Shown piece by piece: positions 17,234 through 25,224 of a stretch of DNA of 64,000 nt. Below the pieces are notes generated by a model, which ran no database searches, had not been told where the DNA came from, and saw only the letters and a program-made list of their open reading frames with translations. The DNA is from Allopusillimonas sp048270225 (GTDB taxonomy: Bacteria; Pseudomonadota; Gammaproteobacteria; Burkholderiales; Burkholderiaceae_B), in NCBI GenBank assembly GCA_048270225.1, contig JBLWTG010000001.1, forward strand, positions 806,001-870,000, written 5' to 3'. The stretch's first letter is position 1; each line of letters begins with the position of its first letter. The position numbers and the translations under genes are program-made.

Positions 17234-19413
17234 GGCGAGCATGGCTGCTGCTTTTGCTGGCCCTTTGCGGACCGGCATTCGCGCTGCCCGGTTATGAGCA
17301 GGTCAGGCGGGACTACGCCGCGTCGGATATACAGATACTGGATCGCCAGGGCGAGCTGATTGAACGCGTGCGTCAGGATTTTCGCACGCGTCGCGGCGAC
17401 TGGGTGGCGCTGGATGACGTCTCCGTTGCCCTGCAGCGTGCGGTCATTCTGTCAGAGGATAGGCGTTTCTACAGCCACGGCGGGGTGGATTGGCAGGCGA
17501 TGCTGGGCGCCGCCTGGGACAATCTGGTGCAGGATCATTTGCGGGGGGCGTCGACGATCAGCATGCAACTGCTGGCGCTGATTGATGACGCTTATCGCCG
17601 AGGACCGGGCGGGCGCAGCGTTGTTCAGAAAATAGATCAGGCGCTTGATGCGCTGACGCTTGAGGATCACTGGACCAAGCAGCAGATACTGGAGTCCTAT
17701 CTCAATCTAGCGGCTTTTCGCGGTGAACTGGTTGGCGTCGACGCCTTGTCGCGCGTGATGTTCCAGAAGCATCCCAGTGGTCTCAATCTTCGGGAGTCGG
17801 CGCTGGCTGCTGTCCTGCTGCGCGGACCCAATGCCTCGCAGGCGGTACTGACGCTGCGTGCCTGCTCCCTGTTGCAGGAGATGGGCGCACCTGACGAGTG
17901 TGAGGGTCTGGGCGACTTCATCTATCTTGCGCTGCAGCGCAAGTCGGCGCCGTGGGCCGATAGCCGAAATCTGGCGCCGCATTACGCCAGGCTGGTGTTG
18001 CAGCGCCTGCCGACGCCATTGAAACCAGGACAGATCGTGCGTACGTCGCTGGATGGCAATCTGCAACGCTTTGTACTGGGTTCGGTCCAGCGGCGCCTGC
18101 AGGCGCTGGAAATGGCGAATGTGCGTGACGCAGCCGTTGTCGTTCAGGATAACGAAACCGGTGAAATCCTCGCCTATGTGGGTTCGTCGGGCCAGCTGTC
18201 GTCCGCGGCCAGGGTTGATCACGCGCGGGCCCTGAGACAGGCCGGCTCGACACTCAAGCCGTTTCTGTATGCACAGGCACTTGAGCAGCAGCGCCTGACG
18301 GCCGTTTCCTTGCTCGATGACGCGCCGCTCAATCTTGCGACCGGCAACGGCCTTTACATTCCCAGAAACTATGACGAGCGATTTACCGGATGGGTCAGCA
18401 TGCGTACCGCGCTTGCTTCCTCGCTCAATATTCCGGCGGTTCGCACGCTGCTCATGGTAACGCCCGATGCATTCGCGCGGCGCCTTGTGCGTCTGGGCTT
18501 GCCGCTGGAGCAAAGCGGTGATTTCTATGGCTATAGTCTGGCGCTGGGCAGTGCGGACGTGACACTCCTGTCGCTGGCGAATGCTTACCGGTCCCTGGCA
18601 AATATGGGCAGGTATTCCGCGCCTGTCTATTTTGTGCCGGCGCAGCGCCGGGCGGCTTCGGCGGGCGACAAAGCCGACGCGCCCAAGCAGGTGACCGCCA
18701 GTGATGCTGCCTGGATTATTGGAGATATTCTGTCGGACCGGCAGGCCCGTGCCCGAACTTTCGGACTTGACAGCCCCTTGTCCACGCCTTTCTGGAGCGC
18801 GGTCAAGACGGGCACCAGCAAAGACATGCGCGACAACTGGTGTATGGGCTGGTCGGCTCGTTACACCGTCGGGGTGTGGGTAGGCAATAGCGGCGGCGCC
18901 AGCATGCACGATGTATCGGGCGTTTCGGGGGCGGGACCGATCTGGCACGACATCATGACCTATCTGCATCGGCGTACACCCAGCCGCCAGCCATCGATGC
19001 CCGCGTCTGTACACCGGACAGCAGTCAGCTTCGAACGCAACATCGAACCTGCCCGCCAGGATGTTTTTCTGGGAGATACGGCGGTCAGCCGCGTCGTCCT
19101 GGCCGAACGCCTGGCATCGCAGGAGTTGGGTCAGCCACGTATTACGCAGCCCGCGGATGGCGCCATTCTGGCACTCGATCCCGATATTCCCTGGGACAGG
19201 CAGCGGCTGTGGCTGCAGGCCACGGATATTGCCGGCGCCCGCGCAGTAAATGTTTCCTGGCGTATCGATGATCATTTTCTGGGTAAGGGTGATCGTATGC
19301 CTTGGGGCCCCCGACCTGGCCGGCATCGCATTGAGCTGGTGGATGCTCAGGGACAGCTGATGGATGTTGTGAGTGTGGAAGTGCGCGGGCTGGTGAGTGC
19401 AACAGGCCGCTGA
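17230..19413 (+). CDS. pbpC: Penicillin-binding protein 1C
   Basis: 727-residue bifunctional class A penicillin-binding protein, PBP1C type: glycosyltransferase plus transpeptidase for peptidoglycan. A signal-anchor helix lies at residues 3-17. The GT51 domain has the catalytic SEDRRFYSHGGVDW motif and the QQILESYLNLA motif. The transpeptidase carries SxxK (S340-T-L-K343), SxN (S398-L-N400) and K526-T-G. A C-terminal PBP1C domain (about residues 630-727, with RQRLWLQATDI and GKGDRMPWGPRPGRH) completes it. The ATG overlaps the upstream A2M stop by four bases, so the two are co-translated, consistent with the idea that the A2M protein protects the cell when PBP1C repairs wall breaches. Confidence 0.95.
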   Translation: MRRAWLLLLLALCGPAFALPGYEQVRRDYAASDIQILDRQGELIERVRQDFRTRRGDWVALDDVSVALQRAVILSEDRRFYSHGGVDWQAMLGAAWDNLVQDHLRGASTISMQLLALIDDAYRRGPGGRSVVQKIDQALDALTLEDHWTKQQILESYLNLAAFRGELVGVDALSRVMFQKHPSGLNLRESALAAVLLRGPNASQAVLTLRACSLLQEMGAPDECEGLGDFIYLALQRKSAPWADSRNLAPHYARLVLQRLPTPLKPGQIVRTSLDGNLQRFVLGSVQRRLQALEMANVRDAAVVVQDNETGEILAYVGSSGQLSSAARVDHARALRQAGSTLKPFLYAQALEQQRLTAVSLLDDAPLNLATGNGLYIPRNYDERFTGWVSMRTALASSLNIPAVRTLLMVTPDAFARRLVRLGLPLEQSGDFYGYSLALGSADVTLLSLANAYRSLANMGRYSAPVYFVPAQRRAASAGDKADAPKQVTASDAAWIIGDILSDRQARARTFGLDSPLSTPFWSAVKTGTSKDMRDNWCMGWSARYTVGVWVGNSGGASMHDVSGVSGAGPIWHDIMTYLHRRTPSRQPSMPASVHRTAVSFERNIEPARQDVFLGDTAVSRVVLAERLASQELGQPRITQPADGAILALDPDIPWDRQRLWLQATDIAGARAVNVSWRIDDHFLGKGDRMPWGPRPGRHRIELVDAQGQLMDVVSVEVRGLVSATGR

Positions 19414-19553
19414 GCGGCGGCCATATTGGTCAAAAAATCTCGCACAGGCAGGCCTTCCGTCTACTTGTTAGAACAATTTGACAGATTTTGACTCGATTTA
19501 ATTATTGTTGCTGGTACACTTTTAGATAGTCATTCTTAGCAGGGGAAGTTTTC

Positions 19554-20189
19554 ATGAAAATAGTACGAACGTTGAGCCGTATCGTGGTCCCATGCAGCAT
19601 GGTCGTTCTGGCAGCGTGTCAGACGGCTCCCACCAAAACGGCGCAGGCGCCAGCAGACGCCACGGCTACACCGGCGCCTCAGCAGGGAACGGCGCAGCCG
19701 GGCGCGACACAGCCCCAGCAAGCCCAGGGTGCGCGTGTTGCCGTTTTTATTGCCGATACAGCCACGCAAACTGGATGGACGCCTGTCAACATTCAGTCAG
19801 GTACGCTTTATGTGAACCCCAAGCCCGTCATCACGCGTGGCGACCTCAGCGGCATTCAGGCCGGCTCCAACAAGGCGGGCGAAGGTCTGCTGGCGCTTCA
19901 GCTGAACGACGAGGGCAAGTCCAAGATTGCGGACGCAACCTCCAAGAATCCCAACAAGCGGTTGGCGCTGGTCGTCGGCAGCACCATGCTGGCAGCACCC
20001 ACCTACACCACGCAGGTTAACTCCAATCAGTTGGTATTTGCGGTTGGTACCGAGCAGAACGCGACGGCGGCGGCCCGCGCGATTGCCGGGGTGCCTCAGG
20101 ATGGATCCGGCGACGCGCGCGCTACCGGGCCAGCCGGTGCGGCGCCAGCCACGGGCACGGGTACTGGTACCAGCGGTACTCGACAGTAA
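19554..20189 (+). CDS. Lipoprotein with SecD periplasmic-head-like domain
   Basis: 211 residues. The N-terminus is a lipoprotein signal (VPCSMVVLAAC, lipobox L-A-A-C22). A Thr/Ala/Pro/Gln-rich linker to about residue 60 follows, then a globular domain (about 60-180) whose pattern matches the head subdomain of the SecD P1 region: LLALQLNDEGKSKIADATS, KRLALVVGSTMLAAPTY and a final LVFAVGTEQNATAAARAI. In SecD this domain belongs to a 12-helix exporter; here it stands alone on a lipid anchor. The C-terminal 30 residues are Gly/Ala/Thr-rich. Strong terminator at 20292-20326. The similarity is read by eye, so the fold is inferred. Confidence 0.7.
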   Translation: MKIVRTLSRIVVPCSMVVLAACQTAPTKTAQAPADATATPAPQQGTAQPGATQPQQAQGARVAVFIADTATQTGWTPVNIQSGTLYVNPKPVITRGDLSGIQAGSNKAGEGLLALQLNDEGKSKIADATSKNPNKRLALVVGSTMLAAPTYTTQVNSNQLVFAVGTEQNATAAARAIAGVPQDGSGDARATGPAGAAPATGTGTGTSGTRQ

Positions 20190-20291
20190 GCGATATCGCA
20201 TCCCGGCACGTCGCCAGGGTGCGAGCGCAGGCTGTGCTGCGGGTTTCAGCGGGCATGGCATTGCGCGCCATATCAGAATCACGTATTGGAA

Positions 20292-20326
20292 ACCGGATTC
20301 TGCCCAGTGCAGAATCCGGTTTTTTT
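20292..20326 (+). terminator. Rho-independent terminator after the SecD-like lipoprotein gene
   Basis: Perfect 12-bp stem ACCGGATTCTGC / GCAGAATCCGGT (20292-20303 with 20309-20320), loop CCAGT, followed by six T. It ends the lipoprotein transcript 103 bases after its stop codon. Confidence 0.93.
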
Positions 20327-20449
20327 GTGACAGGTCAGGCGCAACACAGGCCGCCGTCCGTTTGCCGCGCGCGTGTCCGGTTATGATGGCAGGCGCGCCT
20401 GTTCAGTTTCCCGGCCAGGGCGCTTGTCGGACATCCTGGAGCAGTATTG

Positions 20450-20836
20450 ATGAATACGCAGTCCCTCCCTGCCGATAAGGCGGTTTCAGCGCTCGGTCGC
20501 TCGCTGACGCTCGGGTTCAAGTTCCTGGCCTGGCTTAACGGCATGGGCGTTGTGCTCATCCTGCTCTGCTCGATGGGGCTTATCGACATCGGGCTTTCAC
20601 CCGCCTGGATGCGATTTCCCCTGGTTTCCTTTCTCGGAGGCCTGGCGCTGGCCGCCCTGGGCCTGATGTGGTCTTACTCGGTGCAAGCCAGCCTGATACA
20701 CCAGGTGATCAGTGCGAGATTGCGCCGCACCCACTGGATACCGCTTACCTGTACAACGATTGCGTATATTTTGAGCCTGGCGGCGTTTTTTGCCGGATGC
20801 TGGTTTTTCCAGTTGCTGCTCGAATCGGTGCAGTGA
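20450..20836 (+). CDS. Small polytopic membrane protein, unknown
   Basis: 128-residue protein with three or four hydrophobic segments (about residues 28-48, 60-82 and 100-122; for example GVVLILLCSMGLIDIGL). A cytoplasmic Arg-rich loop (SARLRRTHW) lies before the last helix. The ATG at 20450 has GGAG nine bases upstream. I recognise no family. It sits alone between two terminator-like elements. Confidence 0.65.
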   Translation: MNTQSLPADKAVSALGRSLTLGFKFLAWLNGMGVVLILLCSMGLIDIGLSPAWMRFPLVSFLGGLALAALGLMWSYSVQASLIHQVISARLRRTHWIPLTCTTIAYILSLAAFFAGCWFFQLLLESVQ

Positions 20837-20906
20837 TGCAGGGTCTCGCAGAGTGTGTTGTTTTATTGTCCAGTTACTAAAAAATCACTCGCGGAATTCG
20901 TCATGC

Positions 20907-20943
20907 AAAAATAAAATATACGCAGTGCGTATATTTTATTTTT
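20907..20943. promoter_or_regulatory. 37-base perfect palindrome upstream of pyrB, candidate operator
   Basis: Two 18-base arms, left AAAAATAAAATATACGCA (20907-20924) and right TGCGTATATTTTATTTTT (20926-20943), are exact reverse complements around a single G. The element ends 16 bases before the pyrB ATG and a following ACAGGA forms the ribosome binding site. Its symmetry and AT-rich arms with a TACGCA-G-TGCGTA core fit an operator for a dimeric regulator; a T-rich right flank means it could also act as a terminator or attenuator, though the stem is AT-rich. Confidence 0.7.
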
Positions 20944-20959
20944 TTACAGGATACTGATC

Positions 20960-22252
20960 ATGACCGTATCGCAACAAGTTTTCCTGCGTGACGCTATGCG
21001 TCGGCTCAATCTCACCCGCGATGTTTTTGCAGGCCGTATCGGCGTCAAGCGTCGCGCGCTGGATACCTGGTTGTTGCCGGAAGGATCGCAAGAGTTTCGG
21101 GCTATGCCCGAAGTGGTGAGCCGCTTCGTGACCGAAATCGTCGAGAACGAATCCTTGTTGCAAAAATATGCGCAGCGCGCACAGTCTGGCTCCTTGCGCC
21201 AGCGCATTGCCTACGAAGGCAGGCATCAGTTGCTGTCGGTCGATCAATTCACCCGTGAGTCCGTCGAGGACCTGTTTCGCATCGCCGACCAGATGCAGCC
21301 CATTGCCAGGCGACAGAAGGTCTCACGCGTGCTGGAAGGGGCTGTGCTGGGCAATCTGTTCTTTGAGGCCAGCACCCGGACGCGTGTGAGCTTTGGCGCA
21401 GCATTCTGCCGGCTTGGCGGTTCTGTGTGCGACACCACCGGCTTTACCTTTTCTTCCATGGCCAAGGGCGAATCCATCTATGACACCAGCAGGGTCATGA
21501 GTGGATATGTCGATGCGATGGTGATACGTCATCCCGAAAAAGGCTCGGTGGCCGAGTTTGCGCGGGCAACCAATATTCCGGTGGTCAACGGCGGCGATGG
21601 TCCCGGCGAGCACCCCAGTCAGGCGCTGCTGGATCTCTACACCATACTTACCGAGTTTTCCCGCCTGGGCAAACTGCTAGACGGCGCGCATATCGCCCTG
21701 GTCGGCGATCTGAAGTACGGCCGTACAGTGCATTCCCTGATCAAGCTGCTTGCGCTTTATCGCGGGCTGAAGTTCACGCTGATATCCCCTGTGGGACTGG
21801 AGATGCCTGACTATATTCTTGAGCAAACCAGCACCCGCGGCCATGTCATCGAGCAGACCAATTCGCTGGAGCAGGGCCTGTCAGGCGCGGACGTCATTTA
21901 TGCGACGCGGGTGCAGAAAGAGCGCTTTTCGGCCGAAGAGCTTGAAGGATACAGTCCGGATTTTCAGGTGAACAAGTCCATTATCGACAAGTGCTGCGGC
22001 CCTGATGTCATCGTCATGCATCCCCTGCCGCGCGACAGCCGGGAAGGCGCCAATGACTTGAGCGTGGATCTGAATCACGATCCCCGCATGGCGATTTTCA
22101 GGCAAACCGACAATGGTATTCCGGTGCGCATGGCCATTTTTGCCGTGCTGCTGGGCGTCGAGGGGCTGGTGCAGCATTCGCTGCGCGATGTCACCTGGAG
22201 CCCTCCGTCCCATATCGGACCCGACGACAGCGTGTTCCACGGCCTGGACTAA
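20960..22252 (+). CDS. pyrB: Aspartate carbamoyltransferase with N-terminal HTH-like domain
   Basis: 430-residue protein. The catalytic ATCase part (about residues 88-400) makes carbamoyl-aspartate in pyrimidine synthesis; it carries the carbamoyl-phosphate loop S138-T-R-T141 in FFEASTRTRVSF, the GDGPGEHPSQALLD motif and VMHPLPRDSRE. Bacterial PyrB is usually about 310 residues. Here an extra N-terminal domain of about 85 residues precedes it, with a helix-turn-helix-like run (LTRDVFAGRIGVKRRALDTW, residues 18-37) resembling XRE-type repressors, and the C-terminus has about 30 extra residues. A 37-base palindrome lies immediately upstream, suggesting self-regulation. Monocistronic, convergent with rdgC. 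The catalytic assignment is firm; DNA binding is inference. Confidence 0.92.
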   Translation: MTVSQQVFLRDAMRRLNLTRDVFAGRIGVKRRALDTWLLPEGSQEFRAMPEVVSRFVTEIVENESLLQKYAQRAQSGSLRQRIAYEGRHQLLSVDQFTRESVEDLFRIADQMQPIARRQKVSRVLEGAVLGNLFFEASTRTRVSFGAAFCRLGGSVCDTTGFTFSSMAKGESIYDTSRVMSGYVDAMVIRHPEKGSVAEFARATNIPVVNGGDGPGEHPSQALLDLYTILTEFSRLGKLLDGAHIALVGDLKYGRTVHSLIKLLALYRGLKFTLISPVGLEMPDYILEQTSTRGHVIEQTNSLEQGLSGADVIYATRVQKERFSAEELEGYSPDFQVNKSIIDKCCGPDVIVMHPLPRDSREGANDLSVDLNHDPRMAIFRQTDNGIPVRMAIFAVLLGVEGLVQHSLRDVTWSPPSHIGPDDSVFHGLD

Positions 22253-22280
22253 TGGCCCCCCAGGAGGGGGGGCGGTGGGA

Positions 22281-23183
22281 TCAGGCGGGCGCTCGCTCGC
22301 CACCCAGGGCGTCGACCAGGCTGCTGATCAGGCCGGCCAGTTCGCCGGTCATCAGGGTAAAGTCCGAATCGAACTGTTCCGCGTCGTTGTGCGCAGCGCT
22401 GTCCTGGCCTTCTTTAAGCACGTCGAGCGGCGCCAGGCGTTTGATGTCCAGGTTTTCGGTCAGGACAAAGGACACCTTGTCCGCCCAGGTCATGGCCAGA
22501 CGGGTGCATTGCTTGCCTGATTGCACATGCTTGCGTACATCGTCGATCTCGACAGTCTGGCGCACGTAGCGCACGGCGGCGCCACTATCGCTGGTGGAGC
22601 GCAGTTCCGTATCCTGGTCGATGGAAAAACCCGCCGGTGCCTCGTCGCTGATAAGCCAGTTGGTCATGGCGGCGGCTGGGGACTGTTCCACATGCAGTGG
22701 GGTAACCGGGAAGGTTTCCAGCGATTTGGCCAGCAGTCCCAGCACTTCATCGCTTTTTGCCGCGGCCGCGGCGTCGATCGCCAGCCAGTGGTTGCGCGTA
22801 TCCAGCCATACACGGGTATCGCGGTAGATGCTGAACGCCTTTGGCAACAGCTCGTCCGTGACCTGTTCCTTGATTTCTTTCATCTGCTTGCGGCCGGGCT
22901 TGAAACCCTGCTGCTCTTCGATGTCCTGGGCTTTTGCCTTGGCGAACTGATTGATGACGGTGGTGGGCAGCAGCTTTTTGTCGGCGCGCAGATTGAGCAG
23001 GTATTGCCCATTGAGCGCGTAGACCAGGCCGCTGTCTTCTCGCGGCGCTGTCCAGCCCAGGCTTTGCATGTCGCGGCTGCCGCTGGGCTTGAAAGCCTCT
23101 TTGGCAAGTGCATCTTCAAGTGTTTCGAGAGAGCAGTTCCAGGAAGGGGACAGGCGATAGATCCGGAGATTTTTGAACCACAT
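22281..23183 (-). CDS. rdgC: Recombination-associated protein RdgC
   Basis: 300-residue RdgC, a ring-forming DNA-binding protein that modulates RecA activity and replication-fork recovery. The N-terminus (MWFKNLRIYRL) and the segments LLPTTVINQFAKAKAQDIEE and GRKQMKEIKEQVTDELLPKAF are diagnostic of the family, and the length matches (about 300). ATG at 23181-23183 is used; the frame is open further upstream but only through a non-coding stretch that contains a terminator. Convergent with pyrB. Confidence 0.95.
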   Translation of the reverse strand: MWFKNLRIYRLSPSWNCSLETLEDALAKEAFKPSGSRDMQSLGWTAPREDSGLVYALNGQYLLNLRADKKLLPTTVINQFAKAKAQDIEEQQGFKPGRKQMKEIKEQVTDELLPKAFSIYRDTRVWLDTRNHWLAIDAAAAAKSDEVLGLLAKSLETFPVTPLHVEQSPAAAMTNWLISDEAPAGFSIDQDTELRSTSDSGAAVRYVRQTVEIDDVRKHVQSGKQCTRLAMTWADKVSFVLTENLDIKRLAPLDVLKEGQDSAAHNDAEQFDSDFTLMTGELAGLISSLVDALGGERAPA

Positions 23184-23253
23184 AAGCTGTATCTTGGTAA
23201 ACGGCTGCGTTGCGCATCCGTGAAAAAATGGGAAAGGACGATTGTAAGCCCAA

Positions 23254-23291
23254 TAAAAAAAATGGCCCGGAATGCCGAAGCATCGGGCCAT
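23254..23291 (-). terminator. Rho-independent terminator reading leftward, downstream of the MHS transporter
   Basis: On the minus strand ATGGCCCGATGC, loop TTCG, then GCAT and CGGGCCAT form a bulged 12-bp stem (23262-23291) followed by eight T (23254-23261). It closes the two-component/transporter operon and lies about 70 bases before the rdgC start. Confidence 0.88.
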
Positions 23292-23462
23292 CAGAGGAGC
23301 ACACTGTATTGCGCTAAAAGGCTCGCGGGGGCGCAACACAGGTGATAAAAAGAGCGACCTGGGCCTGACCGGGGGATCAGACGTCAGACACCGTATGGAA
23401 GACCTTTCTATGCAGTGAATTCTATAGATGCACACTGACGTTCGCCTGAATTTTCTGGCAGG

Positions 23463-25151
23463 CTAGGTGTTGATATTGTTATGGCAGGTTTCTTTCACGA
23501 AAAGCGTGCCGATGACCAGTGTCAGCGAGGCGATGGCAATGGGATACCACAGCCCGTGATAGATGTTGCCTGTCGCGGCGACGATGGCAAAGGCTGCGGG
23601 CGGCAGGAAGCCGCCGAACCATCCGTTCCCGATATGGTAAGGCAGGCTCATCGAGGTGTAGCGTATGCGCGTTGGAAACATTTCCACCATCATGGCGGCA
23701 ATCGGGCCATAGACCATCGTGACCAGGATGACCAGAAAGGTGAGCAGCAGCACCACCATGATGTAGTTGATCTGGCTGGGATCGGCCTTGGCAGGATAGC
23801 CATGGCTGCGTATGGCGTCGGTCAGTGAACGCGTCAGCGCCTCGGATCGCGACGAGAACACGGCCCGGCTCAGGCTTTGTCCTTCGAAGGACTCGAATTC
23901 ATGCTGACCGATGCGGGCCCGGGCGATCGTGCCAGGCGGGGCTGCTTCGTTGTTGTAGTTGACGGCATTGCTCGCCATGAAGGCTTTGAGTATGTCGCAG
24001 GAGCTGGTAAATGCGGAAGTACCCACCGGGTTGAACTGGAAGGAGCAGGTGGCGGGGTCGGCAACGACGGTGACGGGTGCGGTAGCCAGCGCGGTTTCGA
24101 GCGCCGGATTGGCGAAGTGCGTAATGGCCTTGAACGTCGGAAAATAAGACAGCGCGGCAATCAGGCATCCCGCCATGATGATGGGCTTGCGCCCGATGCG
24201 GTCGGACAGGGCGCCGAATATGACGAAGAACGGCGTTCCCAACAGCAGGGCAAGGCCTATCATGATATTGGCCGTGTTGGGATCTATGGCCAGCGTTTTG
24301 GTCAGAAAGAACAGGGCATAGAACTGCCCCGTGTACCAGACCACAGCCTGGCCCGAGGCCAGACCGAACAAGGCCAGCAGTACGATTTTCAGATTGCTCC
24401 ACTTGCCGAATGATTCTTTGATCGGCGCTTTGGAACCCGCGCCTTCTTCTTTCATTTTGCGAAAGGCGGGTGACTCGTTCAGCCGCATCCGTATCCAGAC
24501 GGAAATAAGCAGCAGGACGGCAGAGATCAGGAAAGGCAGGCGCCAACCCCATCGCAGAAACGCATCTTCGCCCAGCGTGACACGAAAGCCCAGTACCATG
24601 ATCAGCGACAGAAAAAGCCCCATGGTGGCTGTCGTCTGTATCCAACTGGTGTAGAACCCCCGGCGGTTCTGCGGCGCGTGTTCAGCGACATAGGTGGCGG
24701 CGCCGCCATACTCTCCGCCCAGGGCCAGGCCCTGCAGCAGACGAAGCACGACCAGGATGACGGGGGCGGCGATGCCGATCGAGGCATAGGAGGGCAGCAC
24801 GCCCACCAGAAACGTGGACATGCCCATGATCAGGATGGTGATCAGAAACGTGTACTTGCGGCCAACCATGTCTCCCAGCCGGCCGAAAATCAGCGCACCG
24901 AAAGGGCGTACGGCAAAGCCGGCCGCAAAAGCCAGCAAGGCGAAGACAAAACCTGCCGTAGGATTGACGCCGGAAAAAAAATGCGTGGCGACAACAGCCG
25001 CGAGCGATCCGTACAAATAAAAGTCATACCATTCGAATACGGTGCCCAGCGATGAGGCGAAGACAACCCGGCGCTCCTCCGGTGTCATGGGACGGTCGGT
25101 GGCATCCGGTGCGCCGGTGTGCCGTTGTGTGGCCGATGGTGCAGCGCTCAT
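23463..25151 (-). CDS. MHS-family MFS transporter with a long periplasmic or cytoplasmic loop insertion
   Basis: 562-residue proton symporter of the metabolite:H+ symporter (MHS) family, related to ProP, ShiA and KgtP. Twelve membrane helices with the MFS signatures: TVFEWYDFYLYGSLAA (residues 37-52), FGRLGDMVGRKY, LQGLALGGEYGG (139-150) and FGALSDRIGRKP. Between the predicted helices 10 and 11 there is a 120-residue insertion (about 343-462) rich in Ala/Ser with two cysteines (369 and 385); typical MHS proteins are about 430-450 residues. ATG at 25151 is chosen. It lies 73 bases downstream of a sensor kinase gene, so that system probably controls it. Substrate unknown (probably an organic acid). 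Confidence 0.85.
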   Translation of the reverse strand: MSAAPSATQRHTGAPDATDRPMTPEERRVVFASSLGTVFEWYDFYLYGSLAAVVATHFFSGVNPTAGFVFALLAFAAGFAVRPFGALIFGRLGDMVGRKYTFLITILIMGMSTFLVGVLPSYASIGIAAPVILVVLRLLQGLALGGEYGGAATYVAEHAPQNRRGFYTSWIQTTATMGLFLSLIMVLGFRVTLGEDAFLRWGWRLPFLISAVLLLISVWIRMRLNESPAFRKMKEEGAGSKAPIKESFGKWSNLKIVLLALFGLASGQAVVWYTGQFYALFFLTKTLAIDPNTANIMIGLALLLGTPFFVIFGALSDRIGRKPIIMAGCLIAALSYFPTFKAITHFANPALETALATAPVTVVADPATCSFQFNPVGTSAFTSSCDILKAFMASNAVNYNNEAAPPGTIARARIGQHEFESFEGQSLSRAVFSSRSEALTRSLTDAIRSHGYPAKADPSQINYIMVVLLLTFLVILVTMVYGPIAAMMVEMFPTRIRYTSMSLPYHIGNGWFGGFLPPAAFAIVAATGNIYHGLWYPIAIASLTLVIGTLFVKETCHNNINT

Positions 25152-25224
25152 GCCGGCCCCCGCGCCAGGTGAGGTGCGTGTCGGCGGGCGCTGGCCCCAG
25201 GGTAAGGAAAACGCTTGCGCTTGC

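Noticed and set aside
17707..19326. Open minus-strand frame of about 539 codons inside pbpC
   Set aside because: Same reasoning: antisense to a gene with intact catalytic motifs; composition typical of a shadow frame.
19478..19506. TTGACA / ATTATT pair upstream of the SecD-like lipoprotein gene
   Set aside because: The -35 is perfect, but the -10 fit at 17-base spacing is weak and other hexamers in the AT-rich region compete; not reported as a promoter.
22256..22273. G/C-run hairpin between pyrB and rdgC
   Set aside because: Six C and seven G runs can pair, but there is no T-run on either strand and the pairing register is ambiguous.
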